64,000 bases of DNA from Oxytricha trifallax (lineage: Eukaryota; Ciliophora; Spirotrichea; Sporadotrichida; Oxytrichidae). Positions within the stretch are counted from its first letter, which is position 1. Each line of letters begins with the position of its first letter. The position numbers were made by a program, and so were the translations under genes. Shown here piece by piece: positions 11,566-22,844 of this stretch. A model generated the notes under the pieces. It worked only from the letters and a program-made list of their open reading frames with translations, was not told the DNA's origin and searched no databases. Where the stretch lies: assembly GCA_000711775.1 (NCBI GenBank), contig ARYC01001916.1, forward strand, positions 20,209 through 84,208, in the 5' to 3' direction.

Positions 11566-13986
11566 TCAATAGCATCCTTATTAATGCAAATTTAAAAAAT
11601 ATAATAAAATTATATCCTCTTGTTAACAATTTTGAGTCGAATTATCACAAATTAAAGTTGTCACATCAATTTGCTAATCAATACTTTTAATATCTTCAGT
11701 TTCAATAGTAACTTAACCATCAGTACTTAACTCACTAACTTATAAATCTTTTTCATTTTCTATCTCTATATTTTCACTCTCATTTTGGAGGCTATTCTTA
11801 GTTTGATTTTCATTCATATTATTATCAGTAATACTTTAATCCTCGATTTCATCTTAATATTCAGGCTCCAGATTATAATAATCTTTGGGCTCTAACTTCA
11901 AAGATCCTACGTTTATAATTGCATATCTAAAGTATAAGCTCATTTTTTCATTTTTATTTTCAAAAGAGTAGTAATCGTAGAAATTCAATAAAAAGAATAG
12001 CAAACGAGATCTTTCGTCCTCATATAAACATTCCTACAAGTTATCCACCACCAAGTTGTTTATAAAGTAAAATAAATACATTATAAATTGAGATTTATTT
12101 AAGTTTTACATAAATAAAAACCAAGCAATTCATAAACTCGAAGTCAATTTCATCATATTCTTTGCCATATATAAAACTGAAGGCTTTTGGATATATTTCT
12201 CTTATTTTATAATGAATCCAGGTGAAGTCTCTATTTACATTTTCTTCTTTTCTTGCTTTAGCAGTGTGAACTCTGTATAGTACTAGGAACTCATCTAAAA
12301 TCTCAAAATGAAAGTTGTGCTCGTACATTTATAAACTTAAATTCTGTTAAAAATGATTGATGTATAAATTGTTAATTTTTTAAAAGTTAAATTGTGAGTT
12401 TTTTAATCATTTATATTTTATATATAGTTGAAATGTAATATTTAAACCAAGTAATTTACTCCGAGTATTTTAATATCTAACTACAAAAATTAAAAAAATA
12501 TCTTATAATTAATTACTTCACAACCAGGATTCTTTTAATTCTTATAATATATTTTCTAGTTGGTATTTTTGATTTTCCGTAAATTAAATTTTAAATTTCA
12601 ATTAATAAAAGATAATAATATTAACTAAATTAAATGAAACTTTCCATGAAAATTTAATAATTAAAATAATGAAATTTATAAGTTTTAAATTAGTCTCAAC
12701 CAAAGATCGTAGTCCTCTGCACAAATCAGGTTTAAAAATGATTTAAATAATTTTATTTCTTTTAAATTTCCAAAATGATGCATGATTTTTATTCTAAATA
12801 AATTTATTTGATAATTATATTAATTTTAATGAGGTTATAGTAAACATACTCTCTATTTTTATCATTATATCTAATGAAAGCAGTACTATGAGCCATATAA
12901 TTAAGAAATACCATGTTCAACCTCATTTCTTCATTGTCCATGCCTCTTGAAAAATAATCATATAAAATCACATCATTTTCATCGATAACTTTCATTTTTG
13001 CGCCCAAAACATCAATTTATGGGTTCACCAGCATGTAGTGTATAATAAATAATAATTTTAATTTTAAAAAAATGAGAATATCCAATTATTATTGTTTGAT
13101 TACTTATTTTATTTTATATATAATTATACTTATTTCAATAATCTTTCAGGAAGCATTATAAAACCCTGTAAATATTTTAGGAATAAAGTGCAAATATAAA
13201 ATAAACTAACTTAACTTAATAAGTTAGATATAATTTGAAGTGCATTTTAGCACAATAATTTAATTAAAAAAAGCATTTTGTTATTATGTATATATTTAGT
13301 AATAGACATACTAATTGAGTAATTAATTTCTTATTAATTGAACATTTTTACCATTTTTAATCAAATGGACTTTATCATCGTCATCAAAGATGGCTATAAA
13401 TTCACCTTTACTCTAGTAGATGCCATAGTTCTTAGGAAACTGTGAATCACCGTAGTTAGTGAAATTATTTATCACATTTATAGACATTATATATGAAAAT
13501 ACAGATGACTGCTTTAAATGCTTATAATAATTAGTGTAAAGATAGTGGACATGAATTCTCGGATCGTAGTTTTCTCCAGTCTCTGGATCTCCATATCTCC
13601 TTAACACTTCCAGAGCTTCTGGCTTGTGCGAACCGTCATCCACAATTATCAACTCCCAGTTAATTCTAAATAATTTACAACCCCTTATCCTATTTTAGTA
13701 AAATTTACCTATAATTTGAGTTTGTGTAGGTTTATTAGAGTACTGATTCAATGGCTTACTCCAAATATCTGCCTCTATTATATGACGATGTGATCACAGA
13801 TATTAATGGTTAATTCTTGACATTGGTTAAGTCCAAGCAAAATACATAAGGGGAGGTGGTCTCGGTACCATCAGCTGTCTACTGAGGACATGAAGCAGCT
13901 TGCTCTGTTAAATTCAGCGAGAGCATTGCAATTAACAAAGAAAAAAGTATTTGCTTAGTTTTACTTTTCAATTAGACCAATGCCAT
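11566..13986 (-). CDS. Family 2 glycosyltransferase A
   Basis: Start ATG 13986. The N-terminus has a hydrophobic stretch (ILFSLLIAMLSL) that could be a signal peptide or membrane anchor, suggesting secretory-pathway action. GT2 features follow: SVITSSYNRGRYLEQAIESV, WELIIVDDGS, then NYGIYQSKGEFIAIFDDDD with the metal/nucleotide-sugar aspartates, AKMKVIDENDVIL, the FLNYMAHSTAFIRY block, and AEDYDLWLRLI. The C-terminal extension (FFLLNFYDYYSF...) is shared with paralogues B-D and ends in an acidic, N/E/S-rich tail; stop TGA 11566-11568. A 43 bp intron (13666-13708) precedes the WELIIVDDG strand. The frame breaks around 12340-12650, 12740-12800 and 13010-13350 are AT-rich and probably IESs; I did not resolve their pointers. 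Sugar and acceptor are unknown. Confidence 0.8.
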
Positions 13987-14150
13987 ATTTCAAATTTATT
14001 AATAGAGATATCTTATAGATATTAAAGTATAATACAAGCTTATTAAACATTAATTAAGAAATAAAATCAATCACATTAAATCTGATTTAGTCAATGAATA
14101 AATACTTATTTACACTACTCAATTTACAGATGACATCAGAAATAGTGATA
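13987..14150. other. Short AT-rich spacer before the palindromic element
   Basis: Upstream region of glycosyltransferase A; nothing recognised. Confidence 0.5.
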
Positions 14151-14159
14151 CTTTTCTAT
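14151..14159 (+). repeat. Left copy of 9 bp direct repeat flanking the palindrome (putative target-site duplication)
   Basis: CTTTTCTAT; the identical 9-mer is at 14774-14782, immediately outside the other end of the inverted-repeat element. Confidence 0.65.
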
Positions 14160-14773
14160 GGCTATGAAGTAGTATCCTCCCCCCTAATGTATACTTTTCT
14201 TTTTGTAGTCTGATAGAGTTTTTAACGCTAAGTAATAGTAGCAGATAAACACGGAATGTGCGAGCAATAGTTTTCGAGCTATGGCCTCATCAAAGTCACT
14301 TTTTATATATAAAAATCATTATAAATTTTACAAAAAATTTCAAATTTTTCACAAAATTTAATTTCTCTAAAATTAACGATTTTAGCAGTTTTTAACTATA
14401 TTAACAAATTATATCTAATTTATTATAATTTTATAAAGTGAACTTTTATAGTCTTTATGAAAATCTTAAATGAAAGTTAAAATGATTTTTAAATCACTTT
14501 ATAAAATTATAATAAATTAGATATAATTTGTTAATATAGTTAAAAACTGCTAAAATCGTTAATTTTAGAGAAATTAAATTTGTGAAAAATTTGAAAATTT
14601 TTGTAAAATTTATAATGATTTTTATATATAAAAAGTGACTTTGATGAGGCCATAGCTCCAAAACTATTGCTCGCACATTCCGTGTTTATCTGCTACTATT
14701 ACTTAGCGTTAAAAACTCTATCAGACTACAAAAAGAAAAGTATACATTAGGGGGGAGGATACTACCTCATAGC
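14160..14773. mobile_element. Palindromic, MITE-like/foldback element with about 280 bp arms
   Basis: The left arm (about 14160-14440) and right arm (about 14492-14773) are nearly perfect reverse complements, beginning with CTATGA[A/G]GTAGTATCC and a C-rich patch (CCTCCCCCCTAATGTATAC) and running to the 50 bp central spacer. Only occasional mismatches are seen, for example one base near the outer ends. There is no transposase ORF. It is flanked by a perfect 9 bp direct repeat, as expected for a target-site duplication; 9-11 bp duplications are typical of Mutator-like elements, but assignment to that group is inference. It sits between glycosyltransferases A and B. Confidence 0.8.
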
Positions 14774-14782
14774 CTTTTCTAT
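14774..14782 (+). repeat. Right copy of the 9 bp direct repeat
   Basis: CTTTTCTAT, identical to 14151-14159. Confidence 0.65.
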
Positions 14783-15074
14783 TTATTGTGCGTCTGATAC
14801 CCTAACTATCCATTCTTTTATTAAATGAGTCATTCTCTCATTTCCGTAATACGAATAGTGACTTAGATATTTCTTTTAAATTAATGTTTACGTTCCTTGT
14901 ATAAGTTAAATTAATGTAAAAAACTGAGAAGATTAATGAGGAAATATTGCAATTATTGTTTATTTGTGATACATCCATCCTATATCTTCTATTAATCCAA
15001 ACTCTTGATTAAGCAGTGCATGTCCTCATATAAACTGGAAATATCATTTGTCACATCTTCATTTCTAATAATTA

Positions 15075-15077
15075 TCA

Positions 15078-15112
<35 letters not shown>

Positions 15113-16560
15113 TAATGCTGTACGGAAATTAATACTGGGGCCAGATAATATAATTAGATAATTTCACACTTTAATTTTTGGGCACAAAACTCAATCTATT
15201 CAAGGAATTATTATAATGTAATATAAAGAAAGCAACATAATTTATTAAGCGAATTTTAAATTATTAATAAATATTTCCAAGAATATGATAAAATTCCTGT
15301 TCAAAAAGAATTATTAAATTATCTTAGCTTTCTTTTTCTTGCTCGTATTTATGCTATGTAATCTCTAATTCAACTGAATCTTCTCTTATAGCCACCAGAT
15401 AAGCATAAATAAAAATATAAAATATATATTTTAAATTTAAATAGTAGGTTTAATCATCCATTATAGCGAAATTAGCATAGTTATTGTACATCATTCAGTA
15501 AATTTATAATAGTATAAAGACTATTATAAAAAAGAATTTAATGCTATTATTGACAAAATTCTTTGAAAATATTTTGTGATTTTAACCCATAGACCGTGAT
15601 CTGCCCCAATCGAATTGATTTCATAAGATAGTATTGGTTTTATTTTATCTTTAAAATTTCTGATAATGACAGTCGAATGAATAAGTTCATTGCCAAATAA
15701 CATTTTCAATCTTAACTCCTCACTCGACATAGCTTTTGATTTATATTCTTATTATTTGTACTTCTATATAAAAATAGTGAATAATATATATATTTATATT
15801 TATTTGATGACTTTGTGATTTGCTCATCCCAATCATCAGCTATGAGATATTTGCCTCCTAAAACATCAATATTTTCGTTCTATTACAGATAGGAGACTTA
15901 AAGTGATTAAAAAATATTAAGTGCAAACCTATAAAAATAAATAACTTGTGCACATAATCTATAAGAAGTCATGATACTTTCCAATTAAAAGAACACTATA
16001 TAATCACCTTCAGCATCTTAAAGAGCTTAGTTATTGTTCAATTAATAATTTTAATTTTTAATTATAAGGTAAATATCATTAATTATTTTACTATTTAACA
16101 ATTGATTTAGTAATAATATAGTTGAATTAATTGGGTTAACTGGCTTCATCTTGACTTGTCTATTAACCAGCAGTATTTGAATTATTATTATTTTCTTTTG
16201 ATAATATCAAAATAATTATTAATAATAATTTATTTGAGTTATCTTTTTACTGATTACCGATCTATATTAGTTTTATTCTATAGTCGAGACCAGTCAACTC
16301 TTATAGAATTGCTCTCGTGTTATTAAATTCCTCTCTCCCATCATCACATGAATGAATATAAATCCTTCTTGAGATAAAATTAAAATTATATTAATTATTT
16401 TGCCAATCATCAAGTATTATTATCTCCCAATTGGTATAAGTCTGCTTTCTCAAAGATTAGATTGAGTCCTTTAAGTACAAAAGAATTTAATTACTTACTT
16501 AAAATAATTGTATTTTTTATACTGTGGGCTTTCTATTATCTGAGATAAAAGTATAAAATA
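15075..16560 (-). CDS. Family 2 glycosyltransferase B, N-terminus unresolved
   Basis: Paralogue of A. From the N-terminal side: DSIQSLRKQTYTNWEIIILDDGREEFNNTRAIL (joined across an IES at 16346-16411), NENIDVLGGKYLIADDWDEQ, EELRLKMLFGNELIHSTVIIR, a DKIKPILSYE...GADHGLWVKI block equivalent to the AEDYDLWLR motif of A, then a C-terminal extension beginning YAYLVAIREDSVELEITQ. It ends with ten glutamines all encoded by TAA (15081-15110), Lys, and TGA 15075-15077. The first beta-strand with the SxNR motif is not clear upstream of 16480, so the first segment may lie elsewhere or be degenerate; the stated upper limit is approximate. Confidence 0.65.
15081..15110 (-). repeat. (TAA)10 microsatellite encoding polyglutamine
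   Basis: Ten TTA units on the plus strand, read on the minus strand as ten consecutive TAA codons near the C-terminus of glycosyltransferase B. Confidence 0.75.
16346..16411 (-). other. IES in glycosyltransferase B, pointer GATGAT
   Basis: Plus-strand ATCATC at 16340-16345 and 16406-16411. Excision converts a broken reading into IIILDDGREEFNN, the GT2 aspartate-glycine turn; the pointer itself encodes Asp-Asp. Confidence 0.85.
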
Positions 16561-16627
16561 ACTCAATATATATATTTGAGATATTATAGTAATCTTCTCT
16601 GTTTAATGATTATAAGGTATGGCACAT

Positions 16628-19480
16628 TCAGATTCTTATTATTAGAAATCTTAATTGTTAATTAAAAAATATATGGTTGTTTTATGAAGCTATTTAATAA
16701 TATTTATAATTTAAATATAATAAATCGTAGTATTCCCCTTCTATAACCCCATTTTCATCTGTCATTTTAACTCTAATAAGTCGGTCTAACTCAATTTACT
16801 TGATAATATTTTGGTATCTTTACATGGCTCTCATCATTTCAATTGAATTAGTTTAATCTCTATAGAACTTGTAAAACAAACTTATAGCTCCCTTTAATCT
16901 CTCTATATCTTTGATTTCACAACCAACAAACAAAGAAATTTTATGACTTAATTTCAAAGAATAAATTTTCTTATATCTATATATATATCAAACCATCTAA
17001 GTGTCTGTGAGTTAAACACTTCAAATCCTTAAAATCTGCCTCTATTTAATTTCTTATTTCCTCCTAATTATGTTAGTCTAAACTTGCGTTATAGAGATTT
17101 GAAACATATATGTTTGGATTTTGACACTATTTTTCTGGTTCTTAGCACAATTATTAGTAATTTTCTTACTAGTCTGATTGATAGATCTCATCAGAATAAT
17201 AAAATTAACCAAATAAAAATAATAAATGCAATATTAAAGCATTTACTAATAATAACTAATTTTACATATTAATTAGAAGAGTTATTTGAAGGAACCTAAT
17301 CTGATTATTATTACTAAATTTTGTGATTAAATTCTTCTTAATCTGATGTCATCTAATTTATAAGTGGCTATGTATTGAAAATAGCTGGGTAGGCCTGATC
17401 TAGACTATCAATAAGGTAATCATCAATCCAATTGAACCAACCTTTTTTATAGGCTGTTCATTGAATTATTATACTTTAAATTCTTATAATGTTAATTACA
17501 AATAAATAATCTCAATACAATTATTCTATTAATTTAGATTGTGGAGATTTATGAATTGTGAATTCTATAGGAGGCAAGATATTTATTTTGAAATATGTTG
17601 CATTTACTGACCAGAAATAAATGATTAATATGTTAATTTATTGAACAATATTTAGGAATGTGAGCTATTTTGAAACCATTCTTGAAAATTAATCTCATCC
17701 ATAGTTCATAATCCTCCCCTAAGAGATGTTCATGATAAAAATGTGGCTTAATTTTGTCACTATACCTCACTACTACTGTTGAGATCCCAATGATATTTGT
17801 TATTTTATTAAGGTATAATTTATTAAAAAATTCAATCAATAAAATATTAAATATTGGAGAAGAGTAATTCAAATTTGTAAGCTTCTGGGTCTTGAGGCCT
17901 GTCTTGGAAATTACCGCACCACTCATCATCATGAGTCACACAATCATATCTGCTTGAAATTAGATCATACTATTAATACTATTTGAGATATTTTTTATAT
18001 TAATATGGTAAATAAAAATAATCAATGGTTTATTAGAACCAATTGGTATAAATTTTCAAATTCATTAAATATGATGATGATGATTAATGATTTAAAAAAT
18101 CAAATAAACTTTAACATATCACTTTTTAATATTAAAATCAAACCATCAATCTTAGTCGTGACGTAGACGTATATGAGTGAGTTGACGTTCCAAGACGTGG
18201 CAGTAATGAAGTAGAAAACTCCGAAAAAACCAATCTCGCTATCACCTAGTCTCCTTTTAAAATCAAGTTGTCAACCGGTTATAACCCGGGGAAAGAGCTC
18301 GTAGAATTCAACCAGAGTGACCGAAGTTGGAGAAAAACTCTTACGGGTCCTACCGCTGCTGGGAAACTTAATCCCTGACTTTGCTCTGTAGTAGCTTGAG
18401 CACCCTAACCCGATGTGGGAGAAAAATCCATATCGTTGGCTTCAATGGTTTTCGTCTTCTCACTTTCGAAGGCAGAGCGTATCTTCATCCTGCACCCTTT
18501 TACCAAGGAAACTGAACTCTAGCCAGGTAACTCATCTAATGCAGAAAAATCTTAGGATCCAACTCACTCAAGGAGTGAATGCTGACAGATTGAACCCCGC
18601 CAACTGGTCCCTCATGCGATGCGCCCAGCATTTCCCTACTTGCCCTCGATAGGCCTTAGTGTAGTAGAAAGCTCTATCAGAAAGTCCCAAGTTGTTAGTA
18701 CCACATAGCAATTAACTTTCTAATTTAATAATATTCATTAAATATAAAGAGAAAGAATATTTTTCTTTACAAAAATGTTATTTTATAAAACTGTTGAATT
18801 CACATATTTCGTTAATTTTATTATGTAATAAATAAATTTACATTTTTTTATAAAAAAAACCATCCTCATTATTTATTAAATGATATACATGGAGTTTAAT
18901 TGAATGGGTGAGATAATTTCTAGTTTTTATTAATGAATTTTTTATAAATCTCAGTTCCTTTCAATAATTTTGTTCAAGAAATGTGATTTATTTCTCTAAC
19001 TTTTATATCTAATAATAATTTAATTGATTATTTTATCAACTTTTCTGGATACCATCTATCATCATCATCTAAAAAGGCGACATACTAGCCTCTCACATGT
19101 GGTATAGCGTAATTCCTAGGCGTGGCACAATTCCCATAGTCAGTATGTAGTCTGAATAGTCGCACTCGATCGTCATTAAGCTCCCCTCGCTCTATCTGAT
19201 CTAACACCTCCAATGTTTCAGGCTTTGAAGACCCATTATCAAATTTTAAATAATACCCGATTCTTAATTATAATGGCAAGCAAAATATAATTATCAACTA
19301 TTAGGATCTCCCAGTTAGAGTAGGTTTGTTCTTAGACTGATTAGATAGTCTTTTTTAAATAGGAACCACGGTTGAAAGAAGCCATTAATATCGAAACTAA
19401 GGGTTTTTAGGGTATAATAACTACATTTTTATCATCAATTACATCAAAGTGTTCTTATATTATTATTGCAAAAATGTAAT
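16628..19480 (-). CDS. Family 2 glycosyltransferase C, split by long inserts
   Basis: The N-terminal half (19480-19010) gives PLVSILMASFNRGSYLKKTI, YSNWEILIVDNGSSKPETL (across the IES at 19241-19295) and an intact donor-site strand AFLDDDDRWYPEKL. The second half (about 17990-17630) gives DPEAYKFELLFSN, IGISTVVVRYSDK (across the IES at 17798-17855) and LLGEDYELWMRLIF, then WFNWIDDYLIDSLDQAYP near 17410 and a C-terminal extension at 16950-16700 (KGAISLFYKFYRDQ). Stop TGA 16628-16630. Start codon not identified. Between 17990 and 19010 lies about 1 kb of foreign-looking sequence including a GC-rich island, presumably a large IES. Compared with A, the second position of the DDG turn is Asn (DNG). 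Confidence 0.7.
17798..17855 (-). other. IES in glycosyltransferase C, pointer AATAT
   Basis: Plus-strand ATATT at 17793-17797 and 17851-17855. Excision gives LLFSNIIGISTVVVR, aligned with the conserved N..HSTV.IR block of the other paralogues. Confidence 0.7.
18137..18712. other. GC-rich island inside glycosyltransferase C
   Basis: About 575 bp of clearly higher GC than anything around it, with sharp AT-rich borders. On the plus strand one frame stays open (no TGA) for roughly 195 codons through the island, with sequence such as NPYRWLQWFSSSHFRRQ and LTQGVNADRLNPANWS; I recognise no domain. At this GC content such an open frame is only mildly improbable by chance. It may be a nested gene, an old mobile-element fragment, or a structured RNA; I cannot decide. 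It interrupts the glycosyltransferase and is not needed for it. Confidence 0.45.
19241..19295 (-). other. IES in glycosyltransferase C, pointer GATAAT
   Basis: Plus-strand ATTATC at 19235-19240 and 19290-19295. Excision gives WEILIVDNGSSKPETL. It lies at the same codon position as the IESs in paralogues B and D. Confidence 0.85.
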
Positions 19481-22063
19481 AAATTCTGAATAAAAATTAT
19501 AGCTTAAAAATTGATTTGATTAGTTTTTCACTAAAAAAAAAACTTAGAGCTCATTATATTATTAGATATCCAAATCTTACTTTAATTAACTAATATTAAA
19601 AATTATAATTGAATATCTAAACAATTTTAGCCAAATAATTATTTGTAATCATGCATGTTTCTCAATATTCTATGAATAATTTTATAATAATTATTTTTCA
19701 AATATAAAATTAATAAGAAAGTTTACAAATAAGAATAAGAGCTTTTTTTAATTTTTAAAGATTTCTTTAATAAAATTAAAGGTATTTTTCACTCTTTCCA
19801 AAATTACATACTGACTTTAAAGCTTTAAAATATATAAAATATAATCGTATTTAAATTTATTTTAATTGAAAAAAAATTAAAAAAAAGAACAAATTTTTTT
19901 TAAAACTTTTATTTTATAAACCAATAATTCACAATTTAATTTAATTTTTTCTCTATTCCTTCAATAAAATTAAATTAATATATATTTTTAGAAAATATAT
20001 AAATATATAACTATAAAATTTATGAATAAGTTATATTGCCTCTTAGTTGCTTTGTAGTTAATCATTCGCGAAACATTATTTGTAGTTTTTTATTAATGTA
20101 AAAGTTAATATAATAAATATAAGAATATTGGAATAATTAAGTTCAGGGCTACCATAGTGATTAAAACGATTGAAATATTTTGAACTTTTATCATAGATCT
20201 ATATTTAGTTTAGTTTAAATTGGATTTAATCTCAAATAAATTATAAACATATCACAATTAATTTCTTGTGATAATCTCAGTCAATACCAGAGTTTATACA
20301 AAATGCTTGTTCAGTAATTAAATTTAATAATTACTGTTGTTTAAACCATATACTATAACTACGTATTACTGATACAGCATCACTTCCATTATATAACACT
20401 TGAGGAAAAATTATTAGCATAAAATAAAGGGAAATTTATAAAATCACAGCGTTAAAATTTTATCACAATTTTTGCGATTAAGTTTGTTCCCTATAAAACA
20501 TAAGTATTTGTTAATATAAATTAAAATTTATATTATAAAAATATAAAAAAGTAAAACTTAGCAAACATAATTTCTTCTAAAATTTTAGGCATCCAACTCT
20601 TTCATATAAAAATATTTTACTTGTCGAAGGAATTTGTTTACTTAATCTTCGAATTTTATTATTTTTTAACTATATGATTTGAATTTATTTGAAATATGTG
20701 CTCTTTATTAATACCCAGTGGTATTTCCTTCTGATTAAATCCCCTAATAAAAGAGTTTAATTTAAAAGATTTTAGATTATTATTAATTATTTAAATGTTA
20801 TCACACTTAATAAATGTTTATTCTTTTTATTTAAAAACAAATCTTTATCGAATTAATGATTTTATTGATTTAATCTGAAATTTAATATTTTTTAAAAATT
20901 AAAAAATAATTTTCTAATATTTCGCTACTATCAAATTAAAAAATTCTAAATATCTCCTTGTAAGATATTTGATTTCATTTTAAACATCTAACCACAGTTG
21001 TTTTACGAGATGAAGCCACTTAACCGAATCCCCAATTTCAATTAATAACTTGTAATTTTTTAATCAATCATATGTTTCTATTTTTATATAATTTAATTAA
21101 TAATTTCTGTGATTTTAAGTTACATGTCTCATTTTCGGTAAGTATGCTAATAATAAATGATTTTTAAAAAAATTAAGAAGAATTTAAACACATCTATTTG
21201 AATTAATATTTATATTATTAAGTACTTCAAAATTCTTGAGGAAAAATTCCGAAATACAAATTAAAATGGAATGAATGTAAATTAAACCAATAAAATTGTT
21301 TTATAATTATATTTTAAAAATATAATCTAATATTGGTAATTATAAATCGAATTAAATTTATCAGTTAATATTAATTAAATTTTTTCTTAAAACTTAGTAT
21401 CTTAAATATTAATAAAAATGGAAAATATAAGAAAAATATTTACCAGAGATATCATTATATGGAAGAAATCAACTTTTTATTCTATAAACTATCTCATTAA
21501 AAATGGACACTATCACACCAAGAAAAAATCTTTATAGTATATATTATTTTAAATATCATAAAATTGTTCAATATCAAAATATTTTATATAGGAATTGAAT
21601 AAAGATCCTTAAAATATAAAAATTAATTATAGGAATAATTAATAGAATGTGTGGGGAGGGATGAATAGTAAGATATCTAAAGTGAGTTGAAACAGATAAT
21701 TACAATTAATTTAACATTATATTTAATTTTAATTGAATAATTATTTATTATCAAGTTTATTTATCAATACCTATATATAAGTTTAAAAGTTTAATGTATT
21801 TATTTCTATTTTAAAAGTAAACAAAATAAATCTATCTTTTGTATTTTAAAATTACATCTTTTAAATAAGATTTTACTGATAATATTCTAATTTAGCATCA
21901 GAGATTACTTCTTAGTAAAAGAAATAAAGAAATGAAAAAAATGTACCATTATAATTATTTTCTATTTTATCTTTTTATCAACTCCATTGAGTAATTTCCA
22001 TGTCATTTTCTCCATTCTATCGTTGTTATGGATTGATATTTTTCAGTTTGCCAGCTCTTTCGT
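19481..22063. other. AT-rich non-coding stretch, 2.6 kb
   Basis: Very AT-rich low-complexity sequence with no supported gene. A short minus-strand open stretch at about 21970-22060 (NERAGKLKNINPQQRQ) may be a 3' extension of the neighbouring small gene but is not needed for it. Confidence 0.6.
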
Positions 22064-22844
22064 TCATTTTTTATCCTTTGACTTCATAGATCGAAGACCA
22101 CAAATCTTTAATCCTTTTTTCACGGGGTTATTGCATTCTGCTCTCACGGCTCTATTAGTTTTGCTGTTACTATAAAAGCACCTCATCTATGCTTATCTAA
22201 GGCTTTATGAAATCATTCTAAATTGGCTTAAATTATAAAGATTAATAAATTATGAGCAGTAAGAATTATACAAAATCAAATAAAAATGTTAATTTAGAAA
22301 TGATTGTTAAATTAAACATGACAGAAATCATTTTATGGAAGGTTGTTGAATTTATTCATTGGTCCCTAATATTCCTGATTGTTATAATTCGCATCAGAAT
22401 GAGAGTGAGCTGATTCCAAAGTTATAGCCTCCATTCCCTAGTTGTCTTGGCTGTAATGATCCTACTACTATTTTAATTTTAAATTATGAAATTAAGAACA
22501 ATTAAAGTTTGAAATTATAAAAATTAAAAATTATTAAGCGATAATCTAGAACTAAGACTGTTTTATTATCAATAATGTCATTCATTTCGAAGTATTTTTG
22601 ATATTTTAATTGATTTGTGTTTCTAAAGTTTTCTCCCATCTGCTCAAATTACTATCTTAATTTTTCATGGTCAAGATTGGCTGGGCAGTCAAGTTCTGAA
22701 AAATCTTCTTCTATCTCTAGGTTAATTATATATTATTGCATTTTTTTATATTTTATTGGCAATATATCTTTACAAATGATTAACAAAGTTACTGAAAGAT
22801 ATCTTATCAATTTTGGATCCTTCAGCCATATCATCAAGTGTCAT
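22064..22844 (-). CDS. Hypothetical protein of about 200 residues
   Basis: Not recognised. From ATG 22844 it reads MTLDDMAEGSKIDKISFSNF, then across an AT-rich insert (about 22700-22785) to IEEDFSELDCPANLDHEKL...QFEQMGENFRNTNQLKYQKYF and DIIDNKTVLVLDY. A further segment (QDNQGMEAITLESAHSHSDA) and a basic, cysteine-containing C-terminus (RAECNNPVKKGLKICGLRSM) end at TGA 22064-22066. Composition is coding-like in one frame per segment. Its start overlaps by 11 bp, in another frame, the last readable codons of glycosyltransferase D, so one of the two ends is probably misplaced. Confidence 0.55.

Noticed and set aside
18284..18312. Cluster of CCCGGG, GAGCTC and GAATTC hinting at a cloning polylinker
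   Set aside because: The sites are separated by unrelated bases and the surrounding sequence is not a vector I know; coincidence is more likely, though contamination of the island was kept as an alternative.
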